Source of the DNA: Pseudomonadota bacterium | GTDB lineage: Bacteria > Pseudomonadota > Alphaproteobacteria > Rhizobiales > Devosiaceae | NCBI GenBank assembly: GCA_023428425.1 | Contig: JAEYYP010000445.1 | Span: forward strand, 1 to 6,218 | Length of the DNA: 6,218 nt | Reading direction: 5' to 3' | Shown here: positions 5,359 to 6,218 of the stretch, piece after piece | How positions within the stretch are numbered: position 1 is the first letter of the stretch | How the letters are laid out: each line of letters begins with the position of its first letter | Notes under the pieces: generated by a model | The model's input: only the letters and a program-made list of their open reading frames with translations | What the model was told of the DNA's origin: nothing | The model's database searches: none | Program-made: the position numbers and the translations under genes

Positions 5359-6218
5359 GTGAAAGACCCCGAAACCGGCGACAGGCCGACAGGCGGGGCG
5401 TCTTCGGACTTGCGGGTGGCGCCTGCCGCCTGGAGTCCGCACCCATCCCGTCTGAATGGCGGGAAGGGGACCGGTCACCCGCAGGGGCCGACCGGGGCGG
5501 ACGCACCGCAGCCCAAGGGAAAGTCCCGCAAGCGCCGCAAGCGTCGCGGTCGCAAGGTCTTCGCACGCGACGGCCAGGCCCTGCCGCAACCGCCGTCCCC
5601 ACCGCCCCCGGCCATCGAGATCAAGCCCGTTTCGCCGGCACCCCCGCCGATTGCCTCGGCGCGCTCGGCCGCGTTCGTCCGGCCGGCTTTCGCCGCCCTC
5701 GATCTCGGCACCAACAATTGTCGCCTTCTCGTCGCCGTGCCGGGCCGTCGCGGCCAGTTCCGCGTCGTCGATGCCTTTTCTCGCATCGTTCGGCTCGGCG
5801 AAGGCCTTTCAGCCACCGGTCGACTGGGCGAGCCTGCGATGGACCGCGCCGTCGAGGCGCTGCGCATCTGCGCCGACAAGCTGCGCGGCCGCGCTATCAG
5901 CCGCTCGCGCCTGATCGCCACCGAAGCCTGCCGGTCGGCCGAGAACGGCGCCGCTTTCCTTGACCGCGTCGCTTCGGAGACGGGGCTGGAACTCGAGATC
6001 ATCGACCGTGAGACCGAGGCGCGTCTTGCCGTGTCCGGCTGCGGCTCGCTGGTCGAGCACGATACGAAGGGCGTCGTGCTGTTCGACATCGGCGGCGGCT
6101 CGTCCGAGATCGCGCTCATCGACCTCAGCGGCCAGCGCTCCCCGCGGCTTGCGAACCACATCGTTTCCTGGACCTCGCTGCCGCTCGGTGTCGTGTCGCT
6201 CGCCGAGCGCTTCGGCGG
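5359..6218 (+). CDS. ppx: Ppx/GppA family phosphatase (exopolyphosphatase), 3' truncated by window
   Basis: This is the N-terminal part of an ASKHA-fold phosphatase that hydrolyses terminal phosphates of inorganic polyphosphate and/or pppGpp in the cytoplasm. The first 286 codons are present and the rest lies beyond the window. The first phosphate-binding motif is ALDLGTNNCRLLVA with Asp at residue 115; the catalytic-type Glu is in IDRETEARL (E220); the second phosphate motif is FDIGGGSSEIAL (D243-E250). The GTG start at 5359 is chosen for GAGG (5348-5351) 7 nt upstream; in-frame ATGs at 5224 and 5284 are alternatives. Residues 1 to about 110 precede the catalytic core and look disordered: a basic block KGKSRKRRKRRGRK (53-66) and a Pro-rich stretch (about 74-102). 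E. coli Ppx begins almost directly with the Asp motif, so this extension is lineage-specific. PPX versus GppA specificity cannot be decided from this part. Confidence 0.92.
   Translation, partial: MKDPETGDRPTGGASSDLRVAPAAWSPHPSRLNGGKGTGHPQGPTGADAPQPKGKSRKRRKRRGRKVFARDGQALPQPPSPPPPAIEIKPVSPAPPPIASARSAAFVRPAFAALDLGTNNCRLLVAVPGRRGQFRVVDAFSRIVRLGEGLSATGRLGEPAMDRAVEALRICADKLRGRAISRSRLIATEACRSAENGAAFLDRVASETGLELEIIDRETEARLAVSGCGSLVEHDTKGVVLFDIGGGSSEIALIDLSGQRSPRLANHIVSWTSLPLGVVSLAERFG

Noticed and set aside
5101..5589. 163-residue N-terminal extension of the UPF0104 protein
   Set aside because: The extension is antisense to ppx and its upstream region, is Arg-rich and non-hydrophobic; the family starts at the first membrane helix near ATG 5100.
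5475..6161. Long - strand frames antisense to ppx
   Set aside because: They are Ser/Arg-rich shadows; the + strand frame holds the two phosphate-binding motifs of Ppx/GppA.
1..6218. CRISPR array, transposase, integrase or rRNA
   Set aside because: No regularly spaced repeats, no recognisable transposase or integrase motifs and no rRNA-like sequence were found on either strand.

Overview
The window looks like chromosomal DNA of a GC-rich alphaproteobacterium. A rhizobial-type lineage (Mesorhizobium/Phyllobacteriaceae-like) is my inference, based on the TRAP, IclR, DUF1330 and Ppx family members, the codon bias and the gene style. Nothing in the window proves the genus.

Left part (1-3700), an accessory catabolic/uptake cluster. 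It opens with the 3' part of a short-chain dehydrogenase/reductase (SDR) gene on the + strand that carries an in-frame TAG, so it is probably a fresh pseudogene or a sequencing error. Convergent to it, on the - strand, lies a probable operon in the order DUF1330 protein, dctQ-type and dctM-type TRAP transporter permeases. dctQ and dctM overlap by 4 nt (GTGA). No periplasmic DctP binding protein is present in the window. Divergent from DUF1330 is an IclR-family regulator on the + strand. The 209-bp divergent region between them holds face-to-face promoter-like elements and a nested inverted-repeat array (TGGACA-N3-TGTCCA plus outer half-sites), the natural candidate for the regulator's operator. 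The likely logic is that IclR senses a small organic metabolite and controls itself and DUF1330-dctQM, which imports an organic acid-like compound. The SDR may once have acted on that compound or on a product of it.

Middle (3701-4143): a gene-poor stretch between convergent iclR and tRNA. It holds a weak terminator-like hairpin, a perfect 14-bp inverted repeat enclosing 37 nt, a complete tRNA-Gln(CUG) gene on the - strand with encoded CCA, and a good sigma70-type promoter for that tRNA. The tRNA 3' end faces the accessory cluster, the side on which integrated islands usually lie.

Right part (4144-6218), housekeeping-like. A UPF0104/MprF-flippase-like membrane protein on the - strand is divergent from a 3'-truncated Ppx/GppA phosphatase gene on the + strand. 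The phosphatase has an unusual basic and proline-rich N-terminal extension of about 110 residues. I see no CRISPR array, transposase, integrase or rRNA.
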